DNA of 64,000 nt from CAMPKL01 sp963805925 (GTDB taxonomy: Bacteria; Acidobacteriota; Terriglobia; Bryobacterales; UBA6623), in the NCBI GenBank assembly GCA_963805925.1, contig CAWDWB010000010.1, positions 372,001 through 436,000 of the forward strand, given 5' to 3'. Below the pieces are notes generated by a model, which searched no databases, was not told the DNA's origin, and worked only from the letters and a program-made list of their open reading frames with translations. The first letter of the stretch is position 1; each line of letters begins with the position of its first letter. Below are positions 17,986-26,982 of this stretch, piece by piece. The position numbers were made by a program, and so were the translations under genes.

Positions 17986-19466
17986 ACACGAATCGATTCC
18001 AGCGGATGCGGGAGTTGTTCGACGCTGCCTCGGAACTAGACCCGGCAGCGAGAGAGGCTTACTTGCGAGACGCTTGCGGCGACAGCGAAGAATTGCTGCG
18101 TGAGGTGCAGGCCTTATTGACCCTGGACCGCACGGGTAATCCCTTCCTCGAAAGAGGCTTGGGAGATTGGCCTGAGGCGCTGCCCGAAGGCGCCGAGGTA
18201 GGTCCTTACCGAGTGGTGCGCGAGATTGGTCGCGGCGGAATGGGCATCGTGTATTTAGCGGAAGATACCCGGCTACACCGCAGGGTGGCGCTGAAGGCGC
18301 TGCGGCCAAGTTTGCAGGCGGTCGAGAAGCAGCGCGCGCGCTTTCGGCGCGAAGCAGGCATGGCCGCATCGTTGTCTCATCCCGGAATCGCGACGATCTA
18401 TGCGCTGGAGGAGTGGGAGTCGACCCAGTTTATCGTCGCCGAGTACATCGAAGGCGTCACTTTGGAGGAAGAATTCGCCCAGGGTCCGGTAACGCCCGAA
18501 GGCGTGCTGGATATAGGCATGCAGGTCTCGGCCGCTGTTGCGGCGGCGCACGAAAAAGGGGTCATCCACCGCGACCTAAAGCCGCAGAACATCATCCGCA
18601 ACAGGAGCGGACAGTTGAAGATACTCGACTTCGGATTGGCGGTTGCGTGTGAGCCCGACGGCGGAGCGCACAGCCGGCTGACGGAGGCAGGGGCGCTGCT
18701 GGGGACGCCGGCCTATATGGCGCCGGAGCAACTGCGGGGAGAGCCGGCGGACTATCGCAGCGACCTATTCGCTTTGGGGGTTGTGCTTTCGACGGCCGCG
18801 TGCGGGCGGCACCCTTTCACAGGGAGCACCGTTGCGGTCACGATGGCCGCGATTTTGGCAAACGAGCCGACTGGGTTGGATCATTTGCGTCAGGAGTCTC
18901 CGCAGTTGGAGACGTTGATACGGCGGTGTCTGCAGAAGGCCCCGGCGAAGCGCTTCCAGTCGGCGGCGGAGTTGCATCAAGCCTTGGAGCAGATTAGACC
19001 GGCAGGCATTGACGCTGCACCCGAAGCTCGGTCTGTGCCGAGGGATGGACGCTTAGGGATGCGCTGGTGGGTCGGACACCAGATCGGCATCGTCGCTGCT
19101 TGTGTATTGCTGACTGCAGCATTGTGGCAGGTCAGCGTATGGGTCCCGGATCGAGTCACGCTATTTACGTTTATTGGGGGACTGGGCGTGGCGAGCATGA
19201 TCGTCACGTTGCGACTTCACCTGGTCTTCACCTATCGCCGGAACCGTTCGGCGATCTTTCGCGAGCTTTCGGGCGTGACGCCTTGGGCACGCCGGGCGGA
19301 TTGGGCTTTTAGCTGCTTCTTGGCCGTGGCGGGCGTGGATATCGCCGACGAACGGCGACTCGTGGCGGCACTGCTGCTCGGATTCGCCGCGGCTTACGCA
19401 ATCGTGTTTCTGTTTGCGGAACCGGCGACACGCTCCTCTGTTTTTGACGACGACGGCAACGGCTAG
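17982..19466 (+). CDS. Transmembrane Ser/Thr protein kinase
   Basis: A 494-residue kinase starting at the GTG that overlaps the sigma-factor stop. The short N-terminal helical region (FDAASELDPAAREAYL) is the one usual in sigma-linked kinases. The kinase domain has the glycine loop GRGGMGIVY (about residue 83), the Lys of VALKAL, HRDLKPQN (about 195), DFGLAV (about 216) and TPAYMAPEQL, so it looks active. After the kinase come three or four hydrophobic segments (about 361-383, 393-413, 430-450, 460-480) in place of the TPR or WD40 sensor domains common in relatives. The kinase therefore probably faces the cytoplasm from a small membrane bundle. Partner and substrate are likely the adjacent ECF sigma factor. 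Confidence 0.88.
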   Translation: MNTNRFQRMRELFDAASELDPAAREAYLRDACGDSEELLREVQALLTLDRTGNPFLERGLGDWPEALPEGAEVGPYRVVREIGRGGMGIVYLAEDTRLHRRVALKALRPSLQAVEKQRARFRREAGMAASLSHPGIATIYALEEWESTQFIVAEYIEGVTLEEEFAQGPVTPEGVLDIGMQVSAAVAAAHEKGVIHRDLKPQNIIRNRSGQLKILDFGLAVACEPDGGAHSRLTEAGALLGTPAYMAPEQLRGEPADYRSDLFALGVVLSTAACGRHPFTGSTVAVTMAAILANEPTGLDHLRQESPQLETLIRRCLQKAPAKRFQSAAELHQALEQIRPAGIDAAPEARSVPRDGRLGMRWWVGHQIGIVAACVLLTAALWQVSVWVPDRVTLFTFIGGLGVASMIVTLRLHLVFTYRRNRSAIFRELSGVTPWARRADWAFSCFLAVAGVDIADERRLVAALLLGFAAAYAIVFLFAEPATRSSVFDDDGNG

Positions 19467-19475
19467 AGGTCAACG

Positions 19476-21395
19476 CTATTCGACGTGACCGGCGATGTAG
19501 CGGCGGTGCGCTTCCGGTAAGGTCACGCCTTGGATGTCGACCAGACGATGCTGGGCAGCGGGCACTTGTTGTTGATTTCCAGTGCGGATGAGGAACGCGA
19601 GGTATTCGCCGACGGCGTATGGTTCGGGCGCGGCGAGGCGGTTCTCAATCAGTTTGAGCGAGGCGCCTGCACGGTAGGCCAGCAGATAAGCGGCGGGGCG
19701 CAGGTCGGGGAGTGCCTGGCAGATCGTACGAAGCGTTTCTACGCCGCCTTGGAGATCGCCGGTGGAGAGTTCGAGGTCAGCCAGAGTCCACTCGACGCGA
19801 TAGGTGAAGGGCTCGACGGAGCGGGCGGTATGCGCGTAGTGCAGGGCTTGAACGGTGTTCCCTTGGACGCGAGCGATTTCAGCGAGGGCCAGCCAGGCGG
19901 GAGCGGTGCGCGGATTAGCGCGAAGGACGGCGGCGTAGCCCTGGCGTGCGCTGGCCGCATCTCCCTGGAGTTGGCTTTGACGTGCTGCGATGAACAACGA
20001 CGTGAGGCTCAGCGGAGCGAGAGCGCCGCCGAGTAATAGGGTTGACGCGCAGAGTCCGGACGCGAGAAGCGCTGTGCCGAGTCGTTCGCGTTTGGAGGGG
20101 ATGACTGCGGTCAGTCCGCAGGCAAGGCCAAGCAGGCAGGCAAGTAGGAAGAGCAGAGCAGGGAAGTGCAGGACGGAGTCTGTCATCGCGTGCAGGGTGA
20201 GAGCGCTGGCGCCGAAGACGGCGCCGAGGGCGAGGAAGCTGCGTTCGGGGCGTTCGACGCGCTGAGCTGCGCGCAGTAAGTGGAGTAACACCACCACCAA
20301 GGAAACCGCGAACAGAGCGGCGAACCAAGGTCCGAACTCGACGGCCCATTCCATGTAATCGCCGTGGGCCGAGTCGACGCTCTTGCGCAGGAAGTAGGGT
20401 GTCGTTCGCGCGAAGGCCCAGGGAAAGGAGCCTGCGCCGGAACCGAACGGCCTAAGGGCCGCAAGGGAGTCGCGCCAGATGAACAGGCGTCCCGGGTCGC
20501 CGCCTTGGTTATAGAGTTGGCGGAAGCGTTCGAGCAGCGGGCTCGCGATGGGCGAAGATAGGAAGAATCCACCGCAACCGAAAGCGGACAGAGCCAGGGC
20601 GGCGCGTTTGTAGCGGCTCAGAGGCAGCAGACTAAGGGCTACGCAGATCAGTAGGACGTTGACGAGCACTGCGCTGCGGGACTGCGAGGCGACGATCGCG
20701 GCAAGGGAAACAACGGCGGTGAAGATCGACGCGATGACCAAGGCGACGCGAGCGGGCGACGCAGCAACTCGCGCGGTTTGGCTGCAGGCGGCCCCGACGA
20801 CGAGCCAGAGGCCGGCGTCGAGGAATGCGGCGTAGTAGCCCCGGTTGACGAAATGCCCGTGGGCGACCTCGCCGTTGTCGAGCAGCCAGAGCCCTGCGAA
20901 GTATTGGCTGAGCCCTGTAAGCGATTGCCAGGCGCTGAGCGCCAGCAGGGAGACGATCAAGCTCCACAGGGCTACCTGTCGCGCCGCTGCATGGCGAGCA
21001 AGAAGGAAGACGGCCATCGCGGCGATGGTGATGACGGCGGAGCGCAGCGCGGCTTCCGGTTGAAAACTCCAAGTCGAGGGCAGTGCGACGCCCAGTTGCC
21101 CGACCTCGGCCTGCAAAGTTGTGTCGACGGCGGTGACCCGGAGCCAGAGGGATTCCGGCAACGGAATCGCTTGGAGCAAGGGAAGCGACGCGAACAGTAC
21201 TGCTGGATAGGCGAAGGAGGCGGAGAGCGGGTGAGTGCTTGGCGTTAAACGGCAGATGAGAGCAAGGGCGATGAGGGCCAAAGAAACCGCAATCGGTGCA
21301 CGGGAATCGGCGCCGCCGACCAGAGAGGCCAGAATCGCGACAGGTAGGACGGCTCCGAGGAGAACGTGGCCGAGACGAGCAAAGCCCACTCCCAA
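19476..21395 (-). CDS. O-antigen ligase/polymerase-family membrane protein with C-terminal TPR
   Basis: A 639-residue inner-membrane protein with about 11-12 hydrophobic segments in residues 1-440 and a soluble C-terminal part with TPR-like helices (AARQGYAAVLRANPRTAPAWLALAE, truncated description). The large periplasmic loop contains the family pattern: FVNRGYYAAF earlier, then GAGSFPWAF and DSAHGDYMEWAVEFGP, as in Wzy_C proteins. Such enzymes join or polymerise glycans on lipid carriers at the periplasmic face. Ligase and polymerase activity cannot be separated here. It is convergent with the kinase gene (9-base gap) and precedes no glycan locus on its own strand. Confidence 0.8.
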   Translation of the reverse strand: MGVGFARLGHVLLGAVLPVAILASLVGGADSRAPIAVSLALIALALICRLTPSTHPLSASFAYPAVLFASLPLLQAIPLPESLWLRVTAVDTTLQAEVGQLGVALPSTWSFQPEAALRSAVITIAAMAVFLLARHAAARQVALWSLIVSLLALSAWQSLTGLSQYFAGLWLLDNGEVAHGHFVNRGYYAAFLDAGLWLVVGAACSQTARVAASPARVALVIASIFTAVVSLAAIVASQSRSAVLVNVLLICVALSLLPLSRYKRAALALSAFGCGGFFLSSPIASPLLERFRQLYNQGGDPGRLFIWRDSLAALRPFGSGAGSFPWAFARTTPYFLRKSVDSAHGDYMEWAVEFGPWFAALFAVSLVVVLLHLLRAAQRVERPERSFLALGAVFGASALTLHAMTDSVLHFPALLFLLACLLGLACGLTAVIPSKRERLGTALLASGLCASTLLLGGALAPLSLTSLFIAARQSQLQGDAASARQGYAAVLRANPRTAPAWLALAEIARVQGNTVQALHYAHTARSVEPFTYRVEWTLADLELSTGDLQGGVETLRTICQALPDLRPAAYLLAYRAGASLKLIENRLAAPEPYAVGEYLAFLIRTGNQQQVPAAQHRLVDIQGVTLPEAHRRYIAGHVE

Positions 21396-21431
21396 CAGAT
21401 CGGCCGCCGGGAGCGAGGTCTACAGAGCCGA

Positions 21432-22211
21432 CTACTTCGCGGGACCGATGCGCTTGGCGTCGATGACGATGTCGTCGTAGTAAACATCGAAGCCGGCGGG
21501 AGGAGCGCCCCAGACCCGGGCGCCGAAGCCAATTTCTTTGTAGCCCTCACCAACGAGGCCGGAGACGTTGCCGCTGCCCTTAGGCCAATCGAAGGTGACG
21601 GTATCAACCTTCTGGTCGGCCATGTTGATGGGCAGCTTTTCGCCGTCGATCCACATGCTGATGCTGGAGGGGGCATCGCTGAACTCCCACTCGATCAGGA
21701 ACCAGCGGTCGAGAGGCGGTCCCACATCGGCGCGGTAAGTGATCTCGCCGCGTCCGTTGCCGCGAGTGGACTTGTTCTCTTGGTAGGAGGGCATCCAAAG
21801 GCCACGAGAGGTGCCGATCTCGTTAAACTTGGAGAGCGGCCAACCGGGTTCGCCGGAGAAGATCAACGGGTTGTGAGTGGTTCCCACGCCGGGCGTGATC
21901 TTCATGTAGGCGCGTCCGAAATAGTGCTTGGCGACCGACGCCGGAAGATGGTTGGCGACGACGAACGCGTAGCTGCGCGCTGCCATAGCGGGATAGTGGA
22001 CGTGCAGGGCGTAGCTCCCGTAGGCGCCTTCGGCGGCTTCAACAGCGATCGTAGCCGTGCCTTCGACGCGTTGATCCCAGACGGCCGCATTAATGGTTCC
22101 CGATTCGAAATTTTCGGACAGGGCTGGGCCGCTCTGGGCCGCCGCGCTAGCGGCAAGGCCCAGCATAAGGCCCGCTTGCGTTAGCAAACGCAGATTCTTG
22201 CTGAGATTCAT
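21432..22211 (-). CDS. Secreted jelly-roll protein, Cip1/polysaccharide-lyase-like
   Basis: A 259-residue secreted protein: signal peptide (ending SAAAQSG), then an all-beta region beginning ENFESGTINAAVWD and ending FDVYYDDIVIDAKRIG, the usual opening and closing strands of concanavalin-like jelly rolls. The internal pattern (GRAYMKITPG, WFLIEWEFSD, SMWIDGEKLP) resembles the Cip1-like/PL20-like domain found in fungal and bacterial secreted proteins linked to polysaccharide binding or lysis. The fold is fairly clear; an enzymatic activity is not. The gene follows the metallo-hydrolase gene by 19 bases on the same strand and may share its transcript. Confidence 0.55.
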   Translation of the reverse strand: MNLSKNLRLLTQAGLMLGLAASAAAQSGPALSENFESGTINAAVWDQRVEGTATIAVEAAEGAYGSYALHVHYPAMAARSYAFVVANHLPASVAKHYFGRAYMKITPGVGTTHNPLIFSGEPGWPLSKFNEIGTSRGLWMPSYQENKSTRGNGRGEITYRADVGPPLDRWFLIEWEFSDAPSSISMWIDGEKLPINMADQKVDTVTFDWPKGSGNVSGLVGEGYKEIGFGARVWGAPPAGFDVYYDDIVIDAKRIGPAK

Positions 22212-22230
22212 TTCCAGCGCCTCCTGGCGC

Positions 22231-23253
22231 CTACTTCGACGGATAAGTCTTCGAGAAGTTGTTGCGCATATTCGTCATGGTGAACTTGCCGTCCGGCATG
22301 ACGACCGCTTTGAGAAGATTACCTTCGCAGTTCGTGCCGTCACCGAAGTTGGCGATCATCTGCTCCTCCGTGTTGATGTCTTTGGGCGTCATCGTGGCGA
22401 AGTGACCTTGCCATATGTCCTCGAGGCGCCCCGTGGAACGCAGAGTTTCAAAAACGCTGGCGGGACCGCCTTTGCGGGCGCCGTTGTTCATGACGGCGAC
22501 GATGGGTTCGATGGCCGAGAGCATCTGCGGCGAGTTCGAACGATCAAGACCATGGTGAGTGGTCTGATAGAGGGAGATTTTGCCCAACAGATTGTTTGGG
22601 CAGACGAGGTGCTGTTCGTAATTCCAGGTGAGGTCGCCTAGATCGAGAAAGGTAAAATCGCCGAACCGAAGGACGAAGCCGACGCTCTGATCGTTATCGG
22701 CATCGACGTCGTCGGGATGCCTCTCGAAGCTGGCGCAACTCGGGTTGGCGGCGCCGCCGCCGGGAAGGGCCTTGGTGATCGACTTACCGGCGGACTGGAC
22801 CACGGTGATGTCGAGGGCGCCGAGAGGAATCTTGTCGCCGGGTTTCAAGATGGTGCGTTTGCCGGCGCTGAGTTCTTCGTAGTCCTTGTATACGGCGGCC
22901 ACGCGGGGACGATCGAGTTCTACCGAGGGTCCGTGGTCCATGAAATGTTCAATCGGGATCATCTTGGCCAAGGCGGGCATGGCCCCGATGTGGTCCGCGT
23001 GAAAGTGCGTAGTGAGCAGGATGTCAATTTTGGAGAGCCCTGCGGCCTTCGTGGCGGCGAGGATGCGGTTGGCGTCGCGATCATCCGGCCGGCGGTTGGC
23101 GGTGTCGACCAGAAGAGACTCGCCGGTCGGGGCGACGATGAGCGTGGCGGCGCCGCCTTCGGCGTCGATCCAGTAGATTTGCAGATTACCCGATGCCGCG
23201 GAGAGGACGCCGGCCGTTAGCAGTCCAAGGAGGAGAAGAGATGTCTTGATCAT
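22231..23253 (-). CDS. Secreted metallo-beta-lactamase-fold hydrolase, ComEC-C-terminal-like
   Basis: A 340-residue protein with a signal peptide (ending VLSAASG) and a metallo-beta-lactamase fold. Metal-binding motifs are visible: TTHFHADHIG near residue 85, the Asp strand FLDLGDLTWN, and TTHHGLDRSN. The start of the domain (IYWIDAEGGAATLIVAPTGE, LLVDTANRR) resembles the stand-alone ComEC/Rec2-type hydrolases. Secretion distinguishes it from cytoplasmic DNA-uptake proteins, so the substrate may be an extracellular phosphodiester or ester. It is upstream of the jelly-roll gene by 19 bases. Confidence 0.8.
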   Translation of the reverse strand: MIKTSLLLLGLLTAGVLSAASGNLQIYWIDAEGGAATLIVAPTGESLLVDTANRRPDDRDANRILAATKAAGLSKIDILLTTHFHADHIGAMPALAKMIPIEHFMDHGPSVELDRPRVAAVYKDYEELSAGKRTILKPGDKIPLGALDITVVQSAGKSITKALPGGGAANPSCASFERHPDDVDADNDQSVGFVLRFGDFTFLDLGDLTWNYEQHLVCPNNLLGKISLYQTTHHGLDRSNSPQMLSAIEPIVAVMNNGARKGGPASVFETLRSTGRLEDIWQGHFATMTPKDINTEEQMIANFGDGTNCEGNLLKAVVMPDGKFTMTNMRNNFSKTYPSK

Positions 23254-23333
23254 GTGCGGCTACCTCGCCTCGCGTATGATATCCCAACTTCGAGACGGCT
23301 GCTGCGGGCGGATGTGTGGCATCGGACAGAGGG

Positions 23334-24149
23334 TTAGAGCGCCCAGACAATGCGCGCGTAGGCGTAGGCTAGGGCGCCAGCGGAGACGAGGCAGCAAATT
23401 GTGGCGGCGATCTTCCAGAGCGATTCGATCTCGCGGTTGACGTGGCTGGATGCGGCAACCCAACCGATCAGGAAACCGGTGATGATGCCGCCGAGATGAG
23501 CGTAGTTGTCGATTCCTGGGATGAGAATGCCGAATACGGCGAGTATGATGACCCAACGCAAATAGAACGACCAGACCATGGATTGGTTGGTGCGTTTGGC
23601 GAAGGCCATCATGGCCCCGATGAGCCCGGCGAGTGCGGCTGAAGAGCCCACGGAAGGCGCGTAGGACATCAGGAAGCTGAGATAGAACCCGCCGACGCTC
23701 GACACCAGGTAGATTACTAGATATCGCGCGGTGCCGAAGACTCGTTCGGTTTGCGCGCCAAGGTCAAACAGCACCCAGGAATTCATCAGGATGTGCAGCA
23801 CGCTGCCGTGCAGGAACCCGGCGGTAATCAGTCGCCACCATTCGTGATAGACGACGATCTGGATGCGCGATTTAGCCCCGAAGGCTTGCAGAACCTGGCC
23901 GCTGATGGTCCACGAGCCGTCGCCGCCGAGCTTGTTGTTGAGCAACAGCATGGCAATGAACAGGCCGAAGTTGATCGCCATGAGGATGACGGTCGTGAAG
24001 TGGCTCTCGGGGATAAAGCTGCTCAACGGACCGGATACGGCCTCTGCCTTGCGGCGTAAGGGATGAAGTTCCGTCTCGCAGTAAGGGCAGATGCGCTCGC
24101 TGGGCTCGACGAAAGCCCGGCAATTGGGGCACATGCGGTTGGCGGCCAT
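23334..24149 (-). CDS. Rhomboid-family intramembrane serine protease with zinc ribbon
   Basis: A 271-residue membrane protein. Residues 7-25 hold a CxxC...CxxC zinc ribbon (CPNC, CPYC). Six membrane segments follow. The HILMNSWVLFDLG segment matches the rhomboid L1/H2 pattern, SVGSSAALAGLIGA carries the nucleophile (about residue 167) and YAHLGGIITGFLIG the catalytic His (about 217). The usual GxSG is GSSA here, which keeps the Ser but changes the following Gly. Rhomboids cleave membrane helices; zinc-ribbon versions are common in Acidobacteriota with unknown substrates. It is divergent from the glycosyltransferase cluster, with 44 bases between starts. Confidence 0.85.
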   Translation of the reverse strand: MAANRMCPNCRAFVEPSERICPYCETELHPLRRKAEAVSGPLSSFIPESHFTTVILMAINFGLFIAMLLLNNKLGGDGSWTISGQVLQAFGAKSRIQIVVYHEWWRLITAGFLHGSVLHILMNSWVLFDLGAQTERVFGTARYLVIYLVSSVGGFYLSFLMSYAPSVGSSAALAGLIGAMMAFAKRTNQSMVWSFYLRWVIILAVFGILIPGIDNYAHLGGIITGFLIGWVAASSHVNREIESLWKIAATICCLVSAGALAYAYARIVWAL

Positions 24150-24193
24150 GAAGTTCGTTAGGAGACTCTATCATCGGTAGCGGAGTCTCGGTT

Positions 24194-25957
24194 TTGCAAG
24201 GCGAAGAAGAGTTGACGGCGCCGTCGATCTGTGTGATCGCGGCCGGAGGGCTGACGCCGGATCTCAGCGATCAGACTTTGCAGGACTATCAGGTACTACT
24301 TGTGCGCACGGAAGCGGAGGCGCTGGCGGGTAGCGGGGCGGACGCATTCCTGTGGCTCACGTCGGCGGGCAAGTTGGCTCCGCAGGCTCTGGAAGAGTGT
24401 CTGTGGGCTTTGCAGACGGCTGATTGGACGACGTGGGAAGACACGGGCGCGGCTCCTGCGCCGTCGATGCGCGATGTCGCCGGGCCGTTGGGAGTCTCGA
24501 GACGTGCGCTGGAGTGGCCCGAGCCGAAGCTGGGTGGAACGGTCAGGCGTTTGCCGTGGCGCTGCATCACGGCGCCCGCGGAGCGCCATGCGCAAGAGTG
24601 CATTCCAGCGAATGTCCTTCTCCAAACTCCAACGATGGAGAGAGGCGGCCATTGGCTGAGCCGGGCGGTCGCCTATTTACGGAATGCAGGCGTGTTCTCG
24701 GCGGGGAGTTGGCGCGAAGACCCCATCGAGACCGCCTTGATGCTGGTTCCGGCGGCCTGGAAGCAATACGTCAACCTCAGGGCGGGAAGAGCGGTCTTCG
24801 ACTTGTCGAGGTATACGCGATTCGACTCGGGTGCGGTCTACGCGAATGGGCTGTTGTTGAGGCCGCTGCGCTATACCGTCGTCGAGAAGCGGGATAGGCA
24901 ACGGATTGCGGTGGTTGTCGGCAGCTTGGGCGAGGGGGAAGCGCAGCGGGCGCTGCTGGGAGTGGTGGAGCAGATCGATCGCAGCGCCTGGGAGGTGATT
25001 TTGATCGCCGAGACGAGCTCGTCGAAGCGCTGGAAGCAGCGCTGGTCGGAATGCGCAGACTTCTGGTTTGAGGCTGCGGCCATTACGGCGCCGGAGGAAC
25101 GGGAGCGGATGATTTTGTCCTTGGCGCTGAACTGGAATATCGACGCGTTGCTGGTGGCGGAATCCCGAGCGACCTATCGCGTCTTGCCGGCCATCAAGGA
25201 ACACATGCCTGGCCTGAGGACCGCGGATGTTGTTGCGGACCTTGATGCGCATGACCTATCTGACAACACGATCGACAGCTTGGATTACCGGCTGGCGCGG
25301 TCCCAGGCTGTGGCAAAGGGATTGGAGGGTATGGCGTTGGGGAATCAGCAAGTGCGCTGGATCCCTTATGGCGTCGAGCTTGCCGAGGGCAATGGCGTTT
25401 GGGGCGCGGAGGTTGCCATCGGCTTCCGCGGCAGGTTGGACAAAGCGAACGGGGCGAACTTGCTGGCGGCGTTTGCGGGCGAGTTGGAACGGCTGAGACC
25501 TGGTGCACGGATTAGTTGGGTGATTGCGGGGACAGGTCCCTTGGAGTCGCGTCTGCTCAAGGCGTTTGCCGCAAGGGACGTCACCTTCATCGGAGAGCGG
25601 GAGCCTGCGGTGGACTTACTGGTTGTGTTGTCGGAGGGTGCTCACGGCGACAGGGTATTGTTGGAAGGGTTGCGTAGGGGAACGCCGGTGGCGGCGTTTC
25701 ACACTGACAGCCGCGAGGAGATCGTCGCACCGGGATGCGGCCTGTTGGTGACCGGCGGACAAGACGGCGAGTTCCGAGTTGCCGCGGCCGTGGCCGATTT
25801 ACTCCAAAACAGGCAGGCAGTCGAGGAGATGAGAACAGAGGCGCAGAGGCATGTGGCGCAAAACTATTCAACGGCGGAAGAGATCGCGCAGGGCCGAGCC
25901 TTCCTCGACGAGTTCTTGGGAGAGGCTGGCCGCAAGATACAATTACTAAGCTCGTGA
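24194..25957 (+). CDS. Glycosyltransferase-like protein (GT4/GT-B type C-terminal half)
   Basis: A 587-residue protein from a TTG start. The C-terminal half has the layout of GT-B enzymes of the GT4 group: IGFRGRLDKANGANLL, WVIAGTGPLESRL, VTFIGE, then VLLEGLRRGTPVAAF and the GCGLLV segment. In GT4 the EX7E motif contains two Glu; here the region around SEGAHGDRVLLEGLRRG offers Glu at comparable positions. The N-terminal half (residues 1-220) resembles nothing I recognise, though it has a Rossmann-like start (SICVIAAGGL). It overlaps the downstream hydrolase by 4 bases (GTGA), so it heads a four-gene coupled unit. Confidence 0.65.
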   Translation: MQGEEELTAPSICVIAAGGLTPDLSDQTLQDYQVLLVRTEAEALAGSGADAFLWLTSAGKLAPQALEECLWALQTADWTTWEDTGAAPAPSMRDVAGPLGVSRRALEWPEPKLGGTVRRLPWRCITAPAERHAQECIPANVLLQTPTMERGGHWLSRAVAYLRNAGVFSAGSWREDPIETALMLVPAAWKQYVNLRAGRAVFDLSRYTRFDSGAVYANGLLLRPLRYTVVEKRDRQRIAVVVGSLGEGEAQRALLGVVEQIDRSAWEVILIAETSSSKRWKQRWSECADFWFEAAAITAPEERERMILSLALNWNIDALLVAESRATYRVLPAIKEHMPGLRTADVVADLDAHDLSDNTIDSLDYRLARSQAVAKGLEGMALGNQQVRWIPYGVELAEGNGVWGAEVAIGFRGRLDKANGANLLAAFAGELERLRPGARISWVIAGTGPLESRLLKAFAARDVTFIGEREPAVDLLVVLSEGAHGDRVLLEGLRRGTPVAAFHTDSREEIVAPGCGLLVTGGQDGEFRVAAAVADLLQNRQAVEEMRTEAQRHVAQNYSTAEEIAQGRAFLDEFLGEAGRKIQLLSS

Positions 25958-26979
25958 AGATTCGCTGCCGTTTCCTATTTTTCGCGCTGATTGCGCTGAG
26001 TTCCATCGGGTTAGGACAGACGCCGCCAGGTCTGGCGAACCTCGGAGATGATTCCGTGGGGATGTCGCCTGCGCGCGATTGGACGAAGATCGGCGTGCGC
26101 ACCTGGGAGATTCGTAATCTTGAGCGGGTTCACCGCGGCGGCGGCATTGAGGCGTACAACATTGCGTATAAGTCGGGCGATTACGGCATCACGGGATTCC
26201 TGGCGCAGCCGATCGTCCACTACGACCCCCAGGGTAAGCCCGAAACGCTTTACCCGGCAGTGATCCTAAACCATGACGGGCGGCAAGGGGTGACGCGGGC
26301 GTGGCGCGAGGCGGCGCTGGAATTTGCGCGGCGAGGCTATGTGGTGGCGGCATCGTCATTCCGCGGACAGCAGGGTCTGGAAGGCGCTTCGCAAGGCCGC
26401 TTCGAGTATGCCAAGGGCGAGGTTCTCGATTTTCTGCAACTGACTCAGTTGGTGAGGAAGTTAGACTATGTGGACCCGTTGCGAATCGTCGTGATTGGCG
26501 AGGGGCACGGCGCTTCGGTGACTGCGGAAGGCATCGGGCGTTCGAATGTGTTTTGCGCTGCGGTGGTCATCTCGCCGACGCTTTTCTCGGCTTCGGCGGA
26601 GTACGGTTACGCCGGTCTGCAAAGGCTCAGAGAAGTATCGAACGATTTGCTGGGCGGGAGCATTTCGGAAAGTGCTCTGGTTCGAGAGTTGAAGGCGCGC
26701 GAGGCATTCACGAATGTCGGCAATCAGAGAACTCCGGTGTTGGTGATGGCGACGGGATCGGACCCGGATTTGCCGACGACGCTGCGCTGGGTCGATACCT
26801 TGCGGGCGAAGGGCGTCGAGAACCAATTGTTGCGCTATCCATCAATGTTTGCGGGCTTTGTGACGGCCACTGACAACGGCATCCGTCCGCCGGATTGGCG
26901 GCAGAATCAGAATAACGCCTGGGAGAATATCTTCCGCTGGGTTGAGCACTACGCGCCCGCATACCCTCAGCTCGATTAG
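25954..26979 (+). CDS. Secreted alpha/beta-hydrolase-fold protein lacking the nucleophile Ser
   Basis: A 341-residue protein whose GTG start overlaps the previous stop. A signal peptide (ending GLGQTPPG) is followed by a dienelactone-hydrolase/prolyl-oligopeptidase-like fold: VILNHDGRQGVTRAW (oxyanion-side His-Asp-Gly), FARRGYVVAASSFRGQQG, and the elbow region RIVVIGEGHGAS. The nucleophile elbow should read GxSxG; here residues 182-186 read GEGHG, with Gly184 in the Ser position. The acid (ATGSDPDLP) and the C-terminal His (WVEHYAP) are present. It could be a non-catalytic binding protein or use a neighbouring residue such as Ser188. It is followed by the kinase gene after 3 bases. Confidence 0.75.
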   Translation: MKIRCRFLFFALIALSSIGLGQTPPGLANLGDDSVGMSPARDWTKIGVRTWEIRNLERVHRGGGIEAYNIAYKSGDYGITGFLAQPIVHYDPQGKPETLYPAVILNHDGRQGVTRAWREAALEFARRGYVVAASSFRGQQGLEGASQGRFEYAKGEVLDFLQLTQLVRKLDYVDPLRIVVIGEGHGASVTAEGIGRSNVFCAAVVISPTLFSASAEYGYAGLQRLREVSNDLLGGSISESALVRELKAREAFTNVGNQRTPVLVMATGSDPDLPTTLRWVDTLRAKGVENQLLRYPSMFAGFVTATDNGIRPPDWRQNQNNAWENIFRWVEHYAPAYPQLD

Positions 26980-26982
26980 CAC

